Shown here: positions 17,240 through 25,431 of the stretch, piece by piece
Layout of the letters: each line of letters opens with the position of its first letter
Position numbering within the stretch: the first letter of the stretch is position 1
NCBI RefSeq assembly: GCF_018614095.1
Contig: NZ_JAGGOY010000034.1
Span: 47,783-111,782, forward strand
Length of the DNA: 64,000 nucleotides
Direction: 5' to 3'
From: Streptomyces sp. ISL-87
Lineage (GTDB): Bacteria; Actinomycetota; Actinomycetes; Streptomycetales; Streptomycetaceae
The notes under the pieces: model-generated
Told to the model about the DNA's origin: nothing
The model's database searches: none
What the model saw: the letters and a program-made list of their open reading frames with translations, nothing else
Made by a program: the position numbers and the translations under genes

Positions 17240-19081
17240 TCACCGCAGGCCGAGCTTCACCCATTTGGCAGTGCTGGGCACGCCCTTCGCATTGAGCAGG
17301 AACAGCATGTAGTAACCGGGCGGGGCATCGGCCGTGGTCGGCGGGGTCCGGAGCCCGACGGTGTCGCCCCGGACGCCGGTGAAACGGAGCTCCAGATGGC
17401 GCTGGCTGGTGTTCACCGCATGGGTGACGGTCGTCGGCGCCAGCAGGACGGCCCGCTTGACGTCGGCGGGGGTCGAGGTCCGCACGCGGAACTCCGCGTC
17501 GTGGGCGAGTTCGCCCGCGGGTGCCTGGTCGAGGGCGGGCCGGCTGCCCCGGTGCAGGTACGCGGGCTCGTACAGCTCGATGCTGCCGTCCATGCCGTCC
17601 CCGATGTCGGGGTCGTTGGCGATCTGCTGGAGCTCGTCCCCGGTGACCAGCATCCGGCCGTCCGGCATGATCAGGGCGTTGGAATGGTAGCCGCGCGGCA
17701 GCCGTTGGGCCGGCCCGAGCCTCCAGTGGCCCCGCGCGTCGCGCAGTTCGGTCTGCCGGTACTTGAGGTCGGCCTTCGGGTTGAACGGCCCGTGGCCGTA
17801 GTCCCGGGTGTCGAGCGCCCCGTTGACGGTGAGCAGCGTGCCGTCCGGCAGGATCAGGGTGTCGTCCTGGGTGCGGCCGAACGCCCGCGGCTCCTCGGTG
17901 CTCCAGCCGCCGCCGGACAGCCGGTACGTGTTCGGGTCGCGCGGGTCGCCGCCGAGCACCAGCACGGAGTCGGGGCCGCGGAATCCGGCGGGGAGCGGAA
18001 CGGCGGAGCCGTAGCCGCGGAAGTCGGCCGGCCGCCTGGGCAGGTCCGTACGGGTCTCCTTGACCAGGTCGAACAGCCACTGCTGATCGGCGTCGCGGCC
18101 GAGCCCGTAGATCATGCCGTCGCGCAGCGAGAACAGGTGCGGATAGTCGTTCCTGAACGGCGCGTCGGACCGCAACCGCTCCGAGGCGATGTCCAGCGGG
18201 ATGTCGTACGCCCGCCGGGGCACGGGATGCCTCAGCGCGGGGAAGCGCTCCACGACCGGAGTGGGGGTGCCCGTACCGCGCTCGGACTGGCCGGACATGA
18301 TGATCTGCCGTCCGTCCGCCCCGGTCACGACCGAGGGATACCACCGGCCGACGGACATGTCGCGGTTGCGGTACCAGATCTCGGTCCACGGGTCGAAGAC
18401 GAAGGACAGCTTGGCGCCGCTGCCCCCCTTCCCGCCCGCGTTGCCGCCGAACACCCCGACCATGCCGTTGGGCAGGAACGCGTGCCCGGCGCAGAAGAAC
18501 GGTGCGGGACGCGGGACATACGTACCGTCGGGCATCAGGACGGTCGGCGGCGGCACCTTCTTGAAGGCCCCCGCTCCGGTTCCCCTGGCCGGGTCCCACA
18601 GGAAGGCGCGGCCCGCGTTCGTCCGGCCGATCCTGTCCGTGGGGCCGGTCTCCTTGGTGGGATTGACCTCCACACGCTCGAAGGAGAACAGCAGCACCTT
18701 GCCGGTGGGCAGCTGGGCGATGTGGACGCCGAAGTCGGGGGAGGGGAAGAAGTCGGTGAACCGGCCGAACCGCACCGGGTCGAACTTCTTGTTGGCCTGC
18801 CGTTGGGAGGCCGTCAGGGAGGCCAGGCTCGCTGTGCGGGTCGCCTGCGGATACTCGCCGGTGTTCTCGACCGCCAGCCGGCGCCTGGCGTGCTCCCGGG
18901 CGTGCTCCTCGCCGAGCAGGGCCACCTCGCCGGCCGTCGCCGTGCCCGTGCCGGCCGTCGCCGTGACCTCGTCGGCCCTCGGCTCCGCCTCATGAGCCTG
19001 CGCCCTCGCCAAAGGGCAGAGGGTGGCGAGAAGCAGACCTGCGGACAGCACGGCGGACCGCCGTGCGAACTGACCGGCCAT
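17240..19081 (-). CDS. Secreted galactose-oxidase-like copper radical oxidase
   Basis: 613 residues from ATG 19081. A signal peptide ends near residue 29 (AQAHEAEP). A Kelch-type beta-propeller follows and a C-terminal DUF1929 domain (from about 510). Copper-site residues of the galactose oxidase/glyoxal oxidase family are visible: Cys197 in FFCAGHAF and Tyr248 in GRWYPS (the cross-linked pair), the Tyr-His pair in RGYHSNAL, and His in THAVNTSQRH. It should oxidise a primary alcohol or aldehyde to produce hydrogen peroxide outside the cell. Streptomyces GlxA, a relative, acts in hyphal-tip glycan deposition, but its usual partner CslA is absent here. Confidence 0.9.
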   Translation of the reverse strand: MAGQFARRSAVLSAGLLLATLCPLARAQAHEAEPRADEVTATAGTGTATAGEVALLGEEHAREHARRRLAVENTGEYPQATRTASLASLTASQRQANKKFDPVRFGRFTDFFPSPDFGVHIAQLPTGKVLLFSFERVEVNPTKETGPTDRIGRTNAGRAFLWDPARGTGAGAFKKVPPPTVLMPDGTYVPRPAPFFCAGHAFLPNGMVGVFGGNAGGKGGSGAKLSFVFDPWTEIWYRNRDMSVGRWYPSVVTGADGRQIIMSGQSERGTGTPTPVVERFPALRHPVPRRAYDIPLDIASERLRSDAPFRNDYPHLFSLRDGMIYGLGRDADQQWLFDLVKETRTDLPRRPADFRGYGSAVPLPAGFRGPDSVLVLGGDPRDPNTYRLSGGGWSTEEPRAFGRTQDDTLILPDGTLLTVNGALDTRDYGHGPFNPKADLKYRQTELRDARGHWRLGPAQRLPRGYHSNALIMPDGRMLVTGDELQQIANDPDIGDGMDGSIELYEPAYLHRGSRPALDQAPAGELAHDAEFRVRTSTPADVKRAVLLAPTTVTHAVNTSQRHLELRFTGVRGDTVGLRTPPTTADAPPGYYMLFLLNAKGVPSTAKWVKLGLR

Positions 19082-19298
19082 GGGCCCTCCTCAGTCAACG
19101 GGATGCCCATAGTAGGAGAAACATGGACGAATCCTGGCGCTCATCGGGTGTGGAGGGCATCCGCGCCTCCCGTGTGGGCCATTCGGCCGTCGGGTCCGCA
19201 CTGCCGATACGCTTCTGCGGTGAACCTGGCCGTCCATCAGGGTGAGACCGCGCACCCGGTCACGGGCCGCGGCGGCCGAATACCGCTTCCATATCGGC

Positions 19299-19958
19299 GT
19301 GATCAAGCCACTTCGCACCACCTTCGCCGCAGCCGCCGTCACCGCGGCTCTCGTCTCGTTCACCCCGTCGGCCGGAGCCACCGCCCCGTCCGCCTCGGCC
19401 CCCACGGACCAGGTGACCGTGGACGTCGCCACGGTCAACGGCACCGGCTGTCGTCCCGGCAGCGCCGCCGTCGCCGTATCCCCCGACAACACGGCCTTCA
19501 CCGTCACCTACAGCGAGTACGTGGCCTCGGCCGGCGGGGGCGCCCCCGCGACCGAAGGCCGCAAGAACTGCCAGCTCTCCCTGGTCGTCCACGTCCCCCA
19601 GGGCTACACCTACGCCGTGGCCCAGGCGGACTACCGGGGCTTCGGCAGCCTCCAGGAGGGCGCGATCGGCACCCAGAAGGCCAGCTACTACTTCCAGGGC
19701 ATGAGCCAGACCGCGCAGCGCACCCACAAGTTCGCGGGCCAGCTGGACGACAACTGGCAGGTGACCGACACCACCGGCGTCGAGGCCCTGGCCTTCGCGC
19801 CCTGTGGCGAGCTGCGCAACTTCAACATCAACACCGAGCTCCGTGCCGAGGTCGGCACCTCCGACCCGTCGAAGACCAGCTTCATGGCACTCGACTCCAC
19901 GGACGGCAGCATCAACAGCGTCTACCACTTCTCGTGGAAGCAGTGCCCCGGCCGCTGA
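19299..19958 (+). CDS. Secreted DUF4360-like protein
   Basis: 219 residues from GTG 19299, chosen because it begins a normal signal peptide (IKPLRTTFAAAAVTAALVSF, cut after AGATA). A second in-frame GTG at 19242 would add 19 residues and cannot be excluded. A TACGCT hexamer at 19208-19213 may set the transcript start near 19220. The mature part has paired cysteines (NGTGCRPGS, GRKNCQLSL, FAPCGELRN, WKQCPG) and the central YAVAQADYRGFGSLQEGA, typical of exported DUF4360 proteins, whose function is not known. Confidence 0.8.
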   Translation: MIKPLRTTFAAAAVTAALVSFTPSAGATAPSASAPTDQVTVDVATVNGTGCRPGSAAVAVSPDNTAFTVTYSEYVASAGGGAPATEGRKNCQLSLVVHVPQGYTYAVAQADYRGFGSLQEGAIGTQKASYYFQGMSQTAQRTHKFAGQLDDNWQVTDTTGVEALAFAPCGELRNFNINTELRAEVGTSDPSKTSFMALDSTDGSINSVYHFSWKQCPGR

Positions 19959-19974
19959 CGCGGTCGGGCGGCCG

Positions 19975-20008
19975 GCGCGCCGCAGGTGCCCCGGCACCTG
20001 CGGCGCGC
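19975..20008. terminator. Bidirectional terminator between convergent genes
   Basis: A perfect 16-bp inverted repeat (19975-19990 with 19993-20008) lies between the DUF4360 stop (19958) and the AraC-family stop (20011). It can serve both convergent transcripts. Confidence 0.85.
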
Positions 20009-20010
20009 TC

Positions 20011-20928
20011 TCACGACTGCCCCGCGGCCGCCGCCCGGTAGCGTCCGGGTGTCGTCCCGAACTCCCTGTTGAAGGCGTGCGAGAGCGCGTACGGGGTGCC
20101 GTAGCCCACGCGGCGCGCGATGGCGGCCAGCGGGTCCTGGGTGTCGCGGAGCAGGGTGGCGGCGAAGGTCAGCCGCCACCAGGTGAGGTACGCCATCGGA
20201 GGCCGGCCGACCAGGGCGGTGAACCGGCGGGCCAGGGTCGGCCGCGAGACGCCGGCCTCGGCGGCCAGCCGGTCGCTGGTCCACGGGGCGGCCGGATCCG
20301 AGTGCAGCGCCCGCAGCGCCGCGGACGCCACCGGGTCGCCCAGTACGGCCGGCCAGACTCCCGTCGTGCCCTCGTCCATCCAGGATCGGACCATGTAGAC
20401 GAGCAGCAGATCGAGCAGGCTGGGGACCGCGATACAGGAGCCGGGCCGCTGCTCGCCCACCTCGCGGCCCAACAGGTCGATGGCGGAGCGCAGTTCGGGA
20501 TGGCTGCCCACCCGGTTCGGCAGATGGACGACCTTCGGCAGCTCCGTCATGAGCGGGTGTACCCGGTTGCGGTCGAGCCGGTACTTGCCGCACAGCATCT
20601 CCACCCCGCCGGACGCGTCCGGCGCCCGGCGCGCCCCCTTCCCCTCGGACCCGTCGAAGGGCACCGCCCGCGCCACGGCCGCCGCGTCGACGGGGGAGTC
20701 CGCGATGACGTGCCCGGTGCCGTGCGGCAGCAGTACCGCGTCACCCGTGCCGAGGGAGACCGGGGCGCCGCCGTCGGGGAGCAGCCAGCAGCTGCCCTCC
20801 AGTACGACGTGGAAGCCCGCGCCGTCATACGGGGCGAACCGCACGCACCAGCTTCCGCTGACCCGCACCCGGTTGGAGGACGGCTTTCCTATCCGGACGG
20901 CCCCGATCGCGTCACTCACCACATCCAT
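20011..20928 (-). CDS. AraC-family regulator with N-terminal cupin
   Basis: 305 residues from ATG 20928. The N-terminal cupin domain (about 10-190) includes GFHVVLEGSCWLLPDGG and VLLPHGTGHVIADSP. The C-terminal double helix-turn-helix (about 200-300) has SDRLAAEAGVSRPTLARRF and LAAIARRVGYGTPYALSHAF. It is divergent from the metallo-hydrolase at 21029 across 100 bp, so that gene is its likely target. A TACGCT hexamer ends 6 nt before the ATG with no ribosome site, so its own mRNA is probably leaderless. Confidence 0.92.
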   Translation of the reverse strand: MDVVSDAIGAVRIGKPSSNRVRVSGSWCVRFAPYDGAGFHVVLEGSCWLLPDGGAPVSLGTGDAVLLPHGTGHVIADSPVDAAAVARAVPFDGSEGKGARRAPDASGGVEMLCGKYRLDRNRVHPLMTELPKVVHLPNRVGSHPELRSAIDLLGREVGEQRPGSCIAVPSLLDLLLVYMVRSWMDEGTTGVWPAVLGDPVASAALRALHSDPAAPWTSDRLAAEAGVSRPTLARRFTALVGRPPMAYLTWWRLTFAATLLRDTQDPLAAIARRVGYGTPYALSHAFNREFGTTPGRYRAAAAGQS

Positions 20929-20993
20929 CGGGCCAGCGTATCCCCGGCATCAGGAGTGAGCGGGCTGCGTATCCGGGTGAGCCGCACGAGCAT

Positions 20994-21021
20994 TGAAAGG
21001 CTCAACTGCCCTTCCTAGGCT
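20994..21021 (+). promoter_or_regulatory. Promoter of the metallo-hydrolase gene (leaderless)
   Basis: TTGAAA (20994-20999) and TAGGCT (21016-21021) are separated by 16 bp. The -10 element ends 7 nt before ATG 21029, so transcription would start at or next to the initiation codon. Confidence 0.6.
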
Positions 21022-21028
21022 GGACGAC

Positions 21029-21946
21029 ATGAACAGCGAGAGCAAGCAGAGCCTGGTCCTGGGAGACGTCGAGGTCATCCGGGTCGTCGAGTGGCAGGGG
21101 GCGTTCGCGCCAGCCGTGGCGCTCGTGCCGGAGGCCGCGGCCGAAGTGTGGAAGGACAACGAGGACTGGCTGGCACCGGACCACTGGGAGCCGGACAGCG
21201 GCCGGGCGGTGGTCGCGCTCCAGACCTGGGTGCTGCGCAGCGGCGGGCGGACGATCGTGGTCGACACAGGGGTGGGCAACGGGCGCGAGCGGCCGACCTC
21301 GCCGCAGTTCCATCACTGGCAGGGCGACTTCCTCGGCGGCCTGGAGCGGGTCGGCGTCCGGCCGGAGGACGTCGACCTCGTCGTCAACACCCATGTCCAC
21401 GGGGACCACGTCGGCGGGAACACCGTCGCGGCCGGCGCGGAGGAGTGGATGCCGGCGTTTCCCAACGCCCAGTACCTCATCCCGGCCGCGGACGACTTCC
21501 ACTTCGGTCCGGGGAACGCGTACGGGAACGGCCTGCGGGATGACGACCGGCTGATCTACGAGGACAGCGTCGCACCTCTGCACCGGGCCGGACAGGTCCT
21601 CTTGTGGGAGGGTGCGCACCGCATCGACGAGCACCTCACCCTGGAGTCCGCTCCCGGCCACACGCCCGGCTCGTCCGTGCTGAGGCTCGCCTCCGGCGGG
21701 GACCGGGCGGTCTTCGTCGGCGATCTGCTGCACAGCCCGGTGCAGATCCTCGAACCGTCCTGCAACAGCTGCTTCTGCATGGACGCCGCACAGGCCGCGG
21801 CCAGCCGACGCCGGATTCTCGAACGGGCCTCGGACACACGGGAGCTGGTCATCCCCGCGCACTTCGGCGGGACGGGAGCCGTGGAGGTCCGCCGCAGCGG
21901 CGCCGGCTTCACCCTCGACCGGTGGGCGGCTTACGGCCCTGAGTAA
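21029..21946 (+). CDS. MBL-fold metallo-hydrolase
   Basis: 305 residues from ATG 21029. It has the metallo-beta-lactamase fold with the zinc motif NTHVHGDHVGGN (HxHxDH), then Asp in AVFVGDLLHSP and His residues in APGHTPGS and IPAHFGG. Such proteins are cytoplasmic hydrolases, many acting on lactones or thioesters. Substrate cannot be told. The segment LEPSCNSCFCMDAAQA has three close cysteines, which is unusual. It is divergent from, and probably controlled by, the AraC-type regulator. Confidence 0.92.
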   Translation: MNSESKQSLVLGDVEVIRVVEWQGAFAPAVALVPEAAAEVWKDNEDWLAPDHWEPDSGRAVVALQTWVLRSGGRTIVVDTGVGNGRERPTSPQFHHWQGDFLGGLERVGVRPEDVDLVVNTHVHGDHVGGNTVAAGAEEWMPAFPNAQYLIPAADDFHFGPGNAYGNGLRDDDRLIYEDSVAPLHRAGQVLLWEGAHRIDEHLTLESAPGHTPGSSVLRLASGGDRAVFVGDLLHSPVQILEPSCNSCFCMDAAQAAASRRRILERASDTRELVIPAHFGGTGAVEVRRSGAGFTLDRWAAYGPE

Positions 21947-22064
21947 CCAGCGGGCCCTGGAGATGCCGAGCGGCTTCGAACCCGCCGGACCGGCCTGATC
22001 CGCCGAACCTGCCTGATCCGCCGGGCCACCGGGTCCGCCGGGCCGCCGGGCCGGGTACGGCAAA

Positions 22065-22103
22065 GGGCCGGCCTTCGGCGTCCGTACCGCCGAAGGCCGG
22101 CCC
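22065..22103. terminator. Bidirectional terminator
   Basis: A perfect 16-bp stem (22065-22080 with 22088-22103) and 7-nt loop lie between the converging metallo-hydrolase (stop 21946) and RDD gene (stop 22135). Confidence 0.85.
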
Positions 22104-22134
22104 CTTCGTGCCGCGCAGGCCCGGTGGGCGCTGC

Positions 22135-22752
22135 TCAGCCCTTGTTGACCTGGATGACGACGGTGCTGCACACCTTGTCGGCGAAGGTCTGCTTCTTGTC
22201 GTCCCACAGCGGCCACAGCCAGCCGACGTAGCAGGCGGCGCTGTCCAGGAAGTGGGCGAGCTTGCGGACGAGCGCCATGCCGAAGCCGAGCGTGCGACCG
22301 TCGGCCTCCCGGAGCAGGCTGATGCCCAGGACCTTCTTGCCGATCGTCTGGCCGGTCGAACCCTCCTTGACGAGCTGGAAGATGACCATACCGATCGTGT
22401 ACAGCAGTCCTATGAGGCCGAGCGGCGAGACGTCGTCCGGGTCGTCGCTCATGCCCTGGCCGATTCCGACCAGCACGTACAACGGAACGATGGTGATCAG
22501 GAAGTCGAGCAGGTACGCACCCACGCGCTGACCCCAGTGGGCCAGCGGAGGCATCCCGGCGCCCGGCATGCCCGGCATCCCCGCCGGCGGGTAGGCGCCG
22601 TACGGCGGCGGCGGCGTCTGCTGCGGGTAGCCGTACTGCTGGGGCACGCCCTGAGGCGCCTGCTGCGGGTAGCCGGGCTGGCCCTGCGGGTAGCCGGGCT
22701 GGCCCTGCGGGGGCTGCTGGCCGTAGGGGTTGTTCGGGTCGCCGAAGCTCAT
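22135..22752 (-). CDS. RDD-family membrane protein with Pro/Gln-rich N-terminus
   Basis: 205 residues from ATG 22752, with GGAGAGA upstream. Residues 1-65 are a cytoplasmic, disordered Gly/Pro/Gln/Tyr tail with repeats (GQPGYPQGQPGYPQQAPQG). The RDD domain follows (GQRVGAYLLDFLITIVPLYV) with three membrane segments. The last is at LDSAACYVGWLWPLW, before FADKVCSTVVI. RDD proteins in Streptomyces are common but of unknown role, sometimes linked to transport. It stands alone. Confidence 0.9.
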   Translation of the reverse strand: MSFGDPNNPYGQQPPQGQPGYPQGQPGYPQQAPQGVPQQYGYPQQTPPPPYGAYPPAGMPGMPGAGMPPLAHWGQRVGAYLLDFLITIVPLYVLVGIGQGMSDDPDDVSPLGLIGLLYTIGMVIFQLVKEGSTGQTIGKKVLGISLLREADGRTLGFGMALVRKLAHFLDSAACYVGWLWPLWDDKKQTFADKVCSTVVIQVNKG

Positions 22753-22908
22753 TGGCGAGGTCTCTCCAGGTTGTGGAACGGGGACGAGCGGTGAACGCGG
22801 AGGGACTTCATGAACCAAGCGGGTATTTCCCCCGTGCTGCCGCGATACTGCGGGTTCATCGTGGTCGCAACATCGACTTCTTGTCCAATTCTGATCGCAG
22901 CCCGATGG

Positions 22909-23520
22909 TCAGTTCTGGAAGACGGCGGCGAGCTGGGCGGCCAGTTCACGGCCGGCCGGCAGGGGGAGGCGGGCGCTCAGGTAGCCGTCCGGACGGATCA
23001 GGAACGCCGTGCCGCCCCGCGCCTCGTAGATCCGCGCGAACTCGCCCCGGCCGTCGCGGTACACCGGCAACGGCGTGCCGTCGTCCGGCGCGCCTTCGGC
23101 GAGCAGCAGGCAGGCCTCCACCCGGTCCTGCGACAATTCCCGTGCGGCGGCCGCCAGTCCGGCGAAGTCACCGGCCGCCGGGTCGTCCCCGTAGAGCAGC
23201 AGCACGTGCCCGCGGTCCCGCAGCAGGTCGTACAGCCGCAGCGGGTAGGCGGCGATGTCCCCGCCGAGGCCGCCGCAGTCCGGAGCGCGGTCCCCGGGCT
23301 GGGGCCCGGACGCGTCTGACGGCTCCGGCCGCCCCACGACCGGACTGCCCCGGTAGCCGACGAGCAGCTGCGCCTGGCGGAGCATCAGGGTCGCCGGATC
23401 GGTCGGGTCCGCCTGGACTCCCTCGGCGGCGTGCCGGACGGTGCTGGCGACGACTTCGCGCCGCCCTTGACGGCGAGCGCCAGCTTCCAGGCCAGGTTGT
23501 AGGCGTCCTGAATGCGCCGC
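22909..23520 (-). pseudogene. C-terminal remnant of a FAD-dependent aromatic monooxygenase
   Basis: Reading the minus strand, IQDAYNLAWKLALAVKGG (about 23515-23460) is the end of the FAD domain of a PheA/TfdB-type hydroxylase. The frame then shifts and a piece is lost. The C-terminal part resumes as EVVASTVRHAAEG, LLVGYRGSPVV and a thioredoxin-like tail (HVLLLYGDDPAAG, AFLIRPDGYLSARL) to the stop at 22909. The whole N-terminal FAD/substrate region is gone. The intact last 158 residues could still be translated but cannot be an oxygenase. Confidence 0.75.
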
Positions 23521-23572
23521 CGGCCCGGCGCGGGCCGTCGCGTCCTACGTCCTCAGAGCCGCTCACAGCGGC

Positions 23573-24214
23573 TCACAGGCCGTACCGCCGGGCCGACTCC
23601 TCCTCCTGGGCCAGCCGGTGCAGCGCCTTCATCACCGGTTGGAAGAGGATCGTCGCCGCGACGGCGATCTCGGCCTTCTCCGCCTCGGTGGGGTGGGTCT
23701 CCACGAAGTCCAGGTCGCGCATGGCCGCTTGGTGCATGAGCTGGGCGTACGGAGCCATCAGCGCGGCGTCCCACAGGTAGCCGAGCCGGACCAGCGCGGC
23801 CACCGCCGCCACCAGAGAGCGGTGGACGGGGGAGAGGGCGCCCAGTTCCCGGGCGGTCGACCAGCCCAACATCTCCAGCAGCCGGTCCACCTCACGGCTC
23901 GCGACGGCCACGGCCTCGTCCTCGTCGTCCGGTTCGGGCCCCTGCGGCAGGGCCCACAGTGCCGCCCCCAGGCGGATCGTCCGGCCCAGGGAGTCGTCGT
24001 CGACGTGCCTGAGCACCTTCCGGGCCGTGGCCACCGGGACGTTGCCGACCTGGATCAGCGCGCGCACCAGGCGCAGCCGGCGCAGATGGATTTCGTCGTA
24101 GTCGGCCGTCGTAGCGCTCACCCGGCGTCCGGGCGGCAACAGCCCTTCGCGCAGGTAGTACTTGATGGTCGCGGTGGAGACGCCGCTCCGCTCACTCAAC
24201 TCCGCCAGCCGCAT
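23573..24214 (-). CDS. MerR-family regulator
   Basis: 213 residues from ATG 24214, with AAGGAAAGG 8 nt before it. The N-terminal winged helix has MRLAELSERSGVSTATIKYY and LREGLLPPGRRVSATTADYD. The C-terminal ligand-binding region (about 90-213) is alpha-helical and has no metal-binding cysteines. It is divergent from the DUF4188 gene across 93 bp containing a direct repeat, so it probably controls that gene and itself. An in-frame extension to 24265 lacks a ribosome site. Confidence 0.9.
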   Translation of the reverse strand: MRLAELSERSGVSTATIKYYLREGLLPPGRRVSATTADYDEIHLRRLRLVRALIQVGNVPVATARKVLRHVDDDSLGRTIRLGAALWALPQGPEPDDEDEAVAVASREVDRLLEMLGWSTARELGALSPVHRSLVAAVAALVRLGYLWDAALMAPYAQLMHQAAMRDLDFVETHPTEAEKAEIAVAATILFQPVMKALHRLAQEEESARRYGL

Positions 24215-24238
24215 CTCTTGTGCCTTTCCTTGGTGAGT

Positions 24239-24285
24239 GCCACTATCCAACAAGCCGACAGGCATGGACAGCGCCGCTATCCAAC
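24239..24285. promoter_or_regulatory. Direct repeat in the MerR/DUF4188 divergent promoter
   Basis: GCCACTATCCAAC (24239-24251) and GCCGCTATCCAAC (24273-24285) differ by one base and are 34 bp apart, about three helical turns. They are candidate regulator sites or duplicated minus-strand -10 regions (GGATAG). Confidence 0.5.
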
Positions 24286-24307
24286 CACGTGACCCCTGGG
24301 GGGCAGT

Positions 24308-24832
24308 GTGTTCGCCAAACCGTTACCGGGCTACACCACAGCAGCCGCTGAAGGGGACGTCGTCGTCCTGCTGATCGGGATGCGGATCAACCATTTCCGG
24401 GGGGTGCACCACTGGCTGCCGGTAGCCCTAGCCATGCCGCGCATGCTCCGCGAACTGGGCCGGGACAAGAGCCGGGGGCTGCTCGGCCACGTACTCCTCA
24501 CCGCGTCGCCGCGGACGTACTACGTGGTCCAGTACTGGGAGTCCAAGGAAAAGCTCTACGCCTATGCCGCGGCGCCGGACATGTTCCACCACAAGGTGTG
24601 GGGGATCATCAACCGCAAGGTGCGCGCTTCCAAGCAGCGCCAGCATGTGGGGCTGTGGCACGAGGCGTACATCGTGCCCGAGGGGTCGTACGAGTCGATC
24701 TACTTCGACATGCCGCCCTTCGGGCTGGCCGCCGCGACCGGGGCGCTTCCCGTCGAAAGCCGCGGCCGACGCGCGTCCGACCGCTTCGCGCACCGCCCGT
24801 CGGCAGCGGAGGGAAAAACCACGGGAGCCTGA
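24308..24832 (+). CDS. DUF4188 (monooxygenase-like) protein
   Basis: 174 residues from GTG 24308. It has the DUF4188 pattern: VVLLIGMRINHFRGVHHW, LLTASPRTYYVVQYWESKEK, FHHKVWGIINRKVRAS and YESIYFDMPPFGLA. Relatives are annotated as monooxygenase- or aldoxime-dehydratase-related, but the reaction is not firmly established. It is cytoplasmic. It pairs with a divergent MerR-type regulator, an arrangement I recall for this family, which suggests inducible detoxification or tailoring. Confidence 0.82.
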   Translation: MFAKPLPGYTTAAAEGDVVVLLIGMRINHFRGVHHWLPVALAMPRMLRELGRDKSRGLLGHVLLTASPRTYYVVQYWESKEKLYAYAAAPDMFHHKVWGIINRKVRASKQRQHVGLWHEAYIVPEGSYESIYFDMPPFGLAAATGALPVESRGRRASDRFAHRPSAAEGKTTGA

Positions 24833-24857
24833 GCGGGGCGCCTGGGACAATGCGGCC

Positions 24858-25364
24858 ATGCGTATCCGAGCCGTGCGCCTGGACGAACTGCCGCTCCTCC
24901 AGGACATCGAGAGGGCCGCCGGCCTGTGCTTCCGCGACATCGGCATGCCCGAGATCGCCGACGACGAACCGCTGCCGCTCGACGAACTCGCCCGCTACCG
25001 GCAGGCCGGACTGGCCTGGGTGGCGGTCGACGAGGCCGATGCCCCGGTGGCCTATCTCATCGCCGAACACGTCGACGGCAACCTTCACGTCGAGCAGGTG
25101 TCCGTACACCCGGACAGCGCGCGCCGCCGAATCGGAAGGCTGCTGCTCGATCATCTGGCGGCGCGGGCCGTGACGGAGGCGGTCCCCGCCCTGACCCTCA
25201 CCACGTTCGCGGACGTCCCCTGGAACGCCCCGTACTACGCGCGCTGCGGATTCGATCCCCTCGACGAGAGCACGCTCGGCCCCGGCCTACGGGACATCCG
25301 CGAGCGGGAAGCGGCCCACGGCCTGGACCGGTGGCCGCGGGTGTGCATGCGCCGCGTGCTGTGA
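24858..25364 (+). CDS. GNAT-family N-acetyltransferase
   Basis: 168 residues from ATG 24858. The GNAT fold is clear: IRAVRLDELPLLQDIERAAG at the start, motif A VEQVSVHPDSARRRIGRLLL for acetyl-CoA binding, and YYARCGFDPLDE near the end. It is a small cytoplasmic acetyltransferase for an unknown amine. No ribosome site is seen. GACAAT ends 6 nt before the ATG, so it may be leaderless or be read from the upstream DUF4188 transcript 25 bp away. Confidence 0.9.
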   Translation: MRIRAVRLDELPLLQDIERAAGLCFRDIGMPEIADDEPLPLDELARYRQAGLAWVAVDEADAPVAYLIAEHVDGNLHVEQVSVHPDSARRRIGRLLLDHLAARAVTEAVPALTLTTFADVPWNAPYYARCGFDPLDESTLGPGLRDIREREAAHGLDRWPRVCMRRVL

Positions 25365-25375
25365 CGCACCGAGCT

Positions 25376-25420
25376 GCCGGCAAGGGGGCGGCCCGGCGTT
25401 CGTGGAGCCCCCTTGCCGGC
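25376..25420. terminator. Bidirectional terminator
   Basis: A 14-bp perfect inverted repeat (25376-25389 with 25407-25420), GCCGGCAAGGGGGC and its complement, lies between the acetyltransferase and the converging serine protease. Confidence 0.78.
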
Positions 25421-25431
25421 GGTGTGGCGTG

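Noticed and set aside
17187..18599. Other minus-strand frame within the copper radical oxidase gene
   Set aside because: It is the +1 frame shadow of that gene. Only the 17240-19081 frame carries the signal peptide and copper ligands.
16748..20041. 1097-codon plus-strand open frame antisense to the copper radical oxidase
   Set aside because: The minus strand encodes a full galactose-oxidase-like protein with all copper ligands. The plus frame is a GC shadow, apart from its first 45 codons, which are the hydroxylase remnant.
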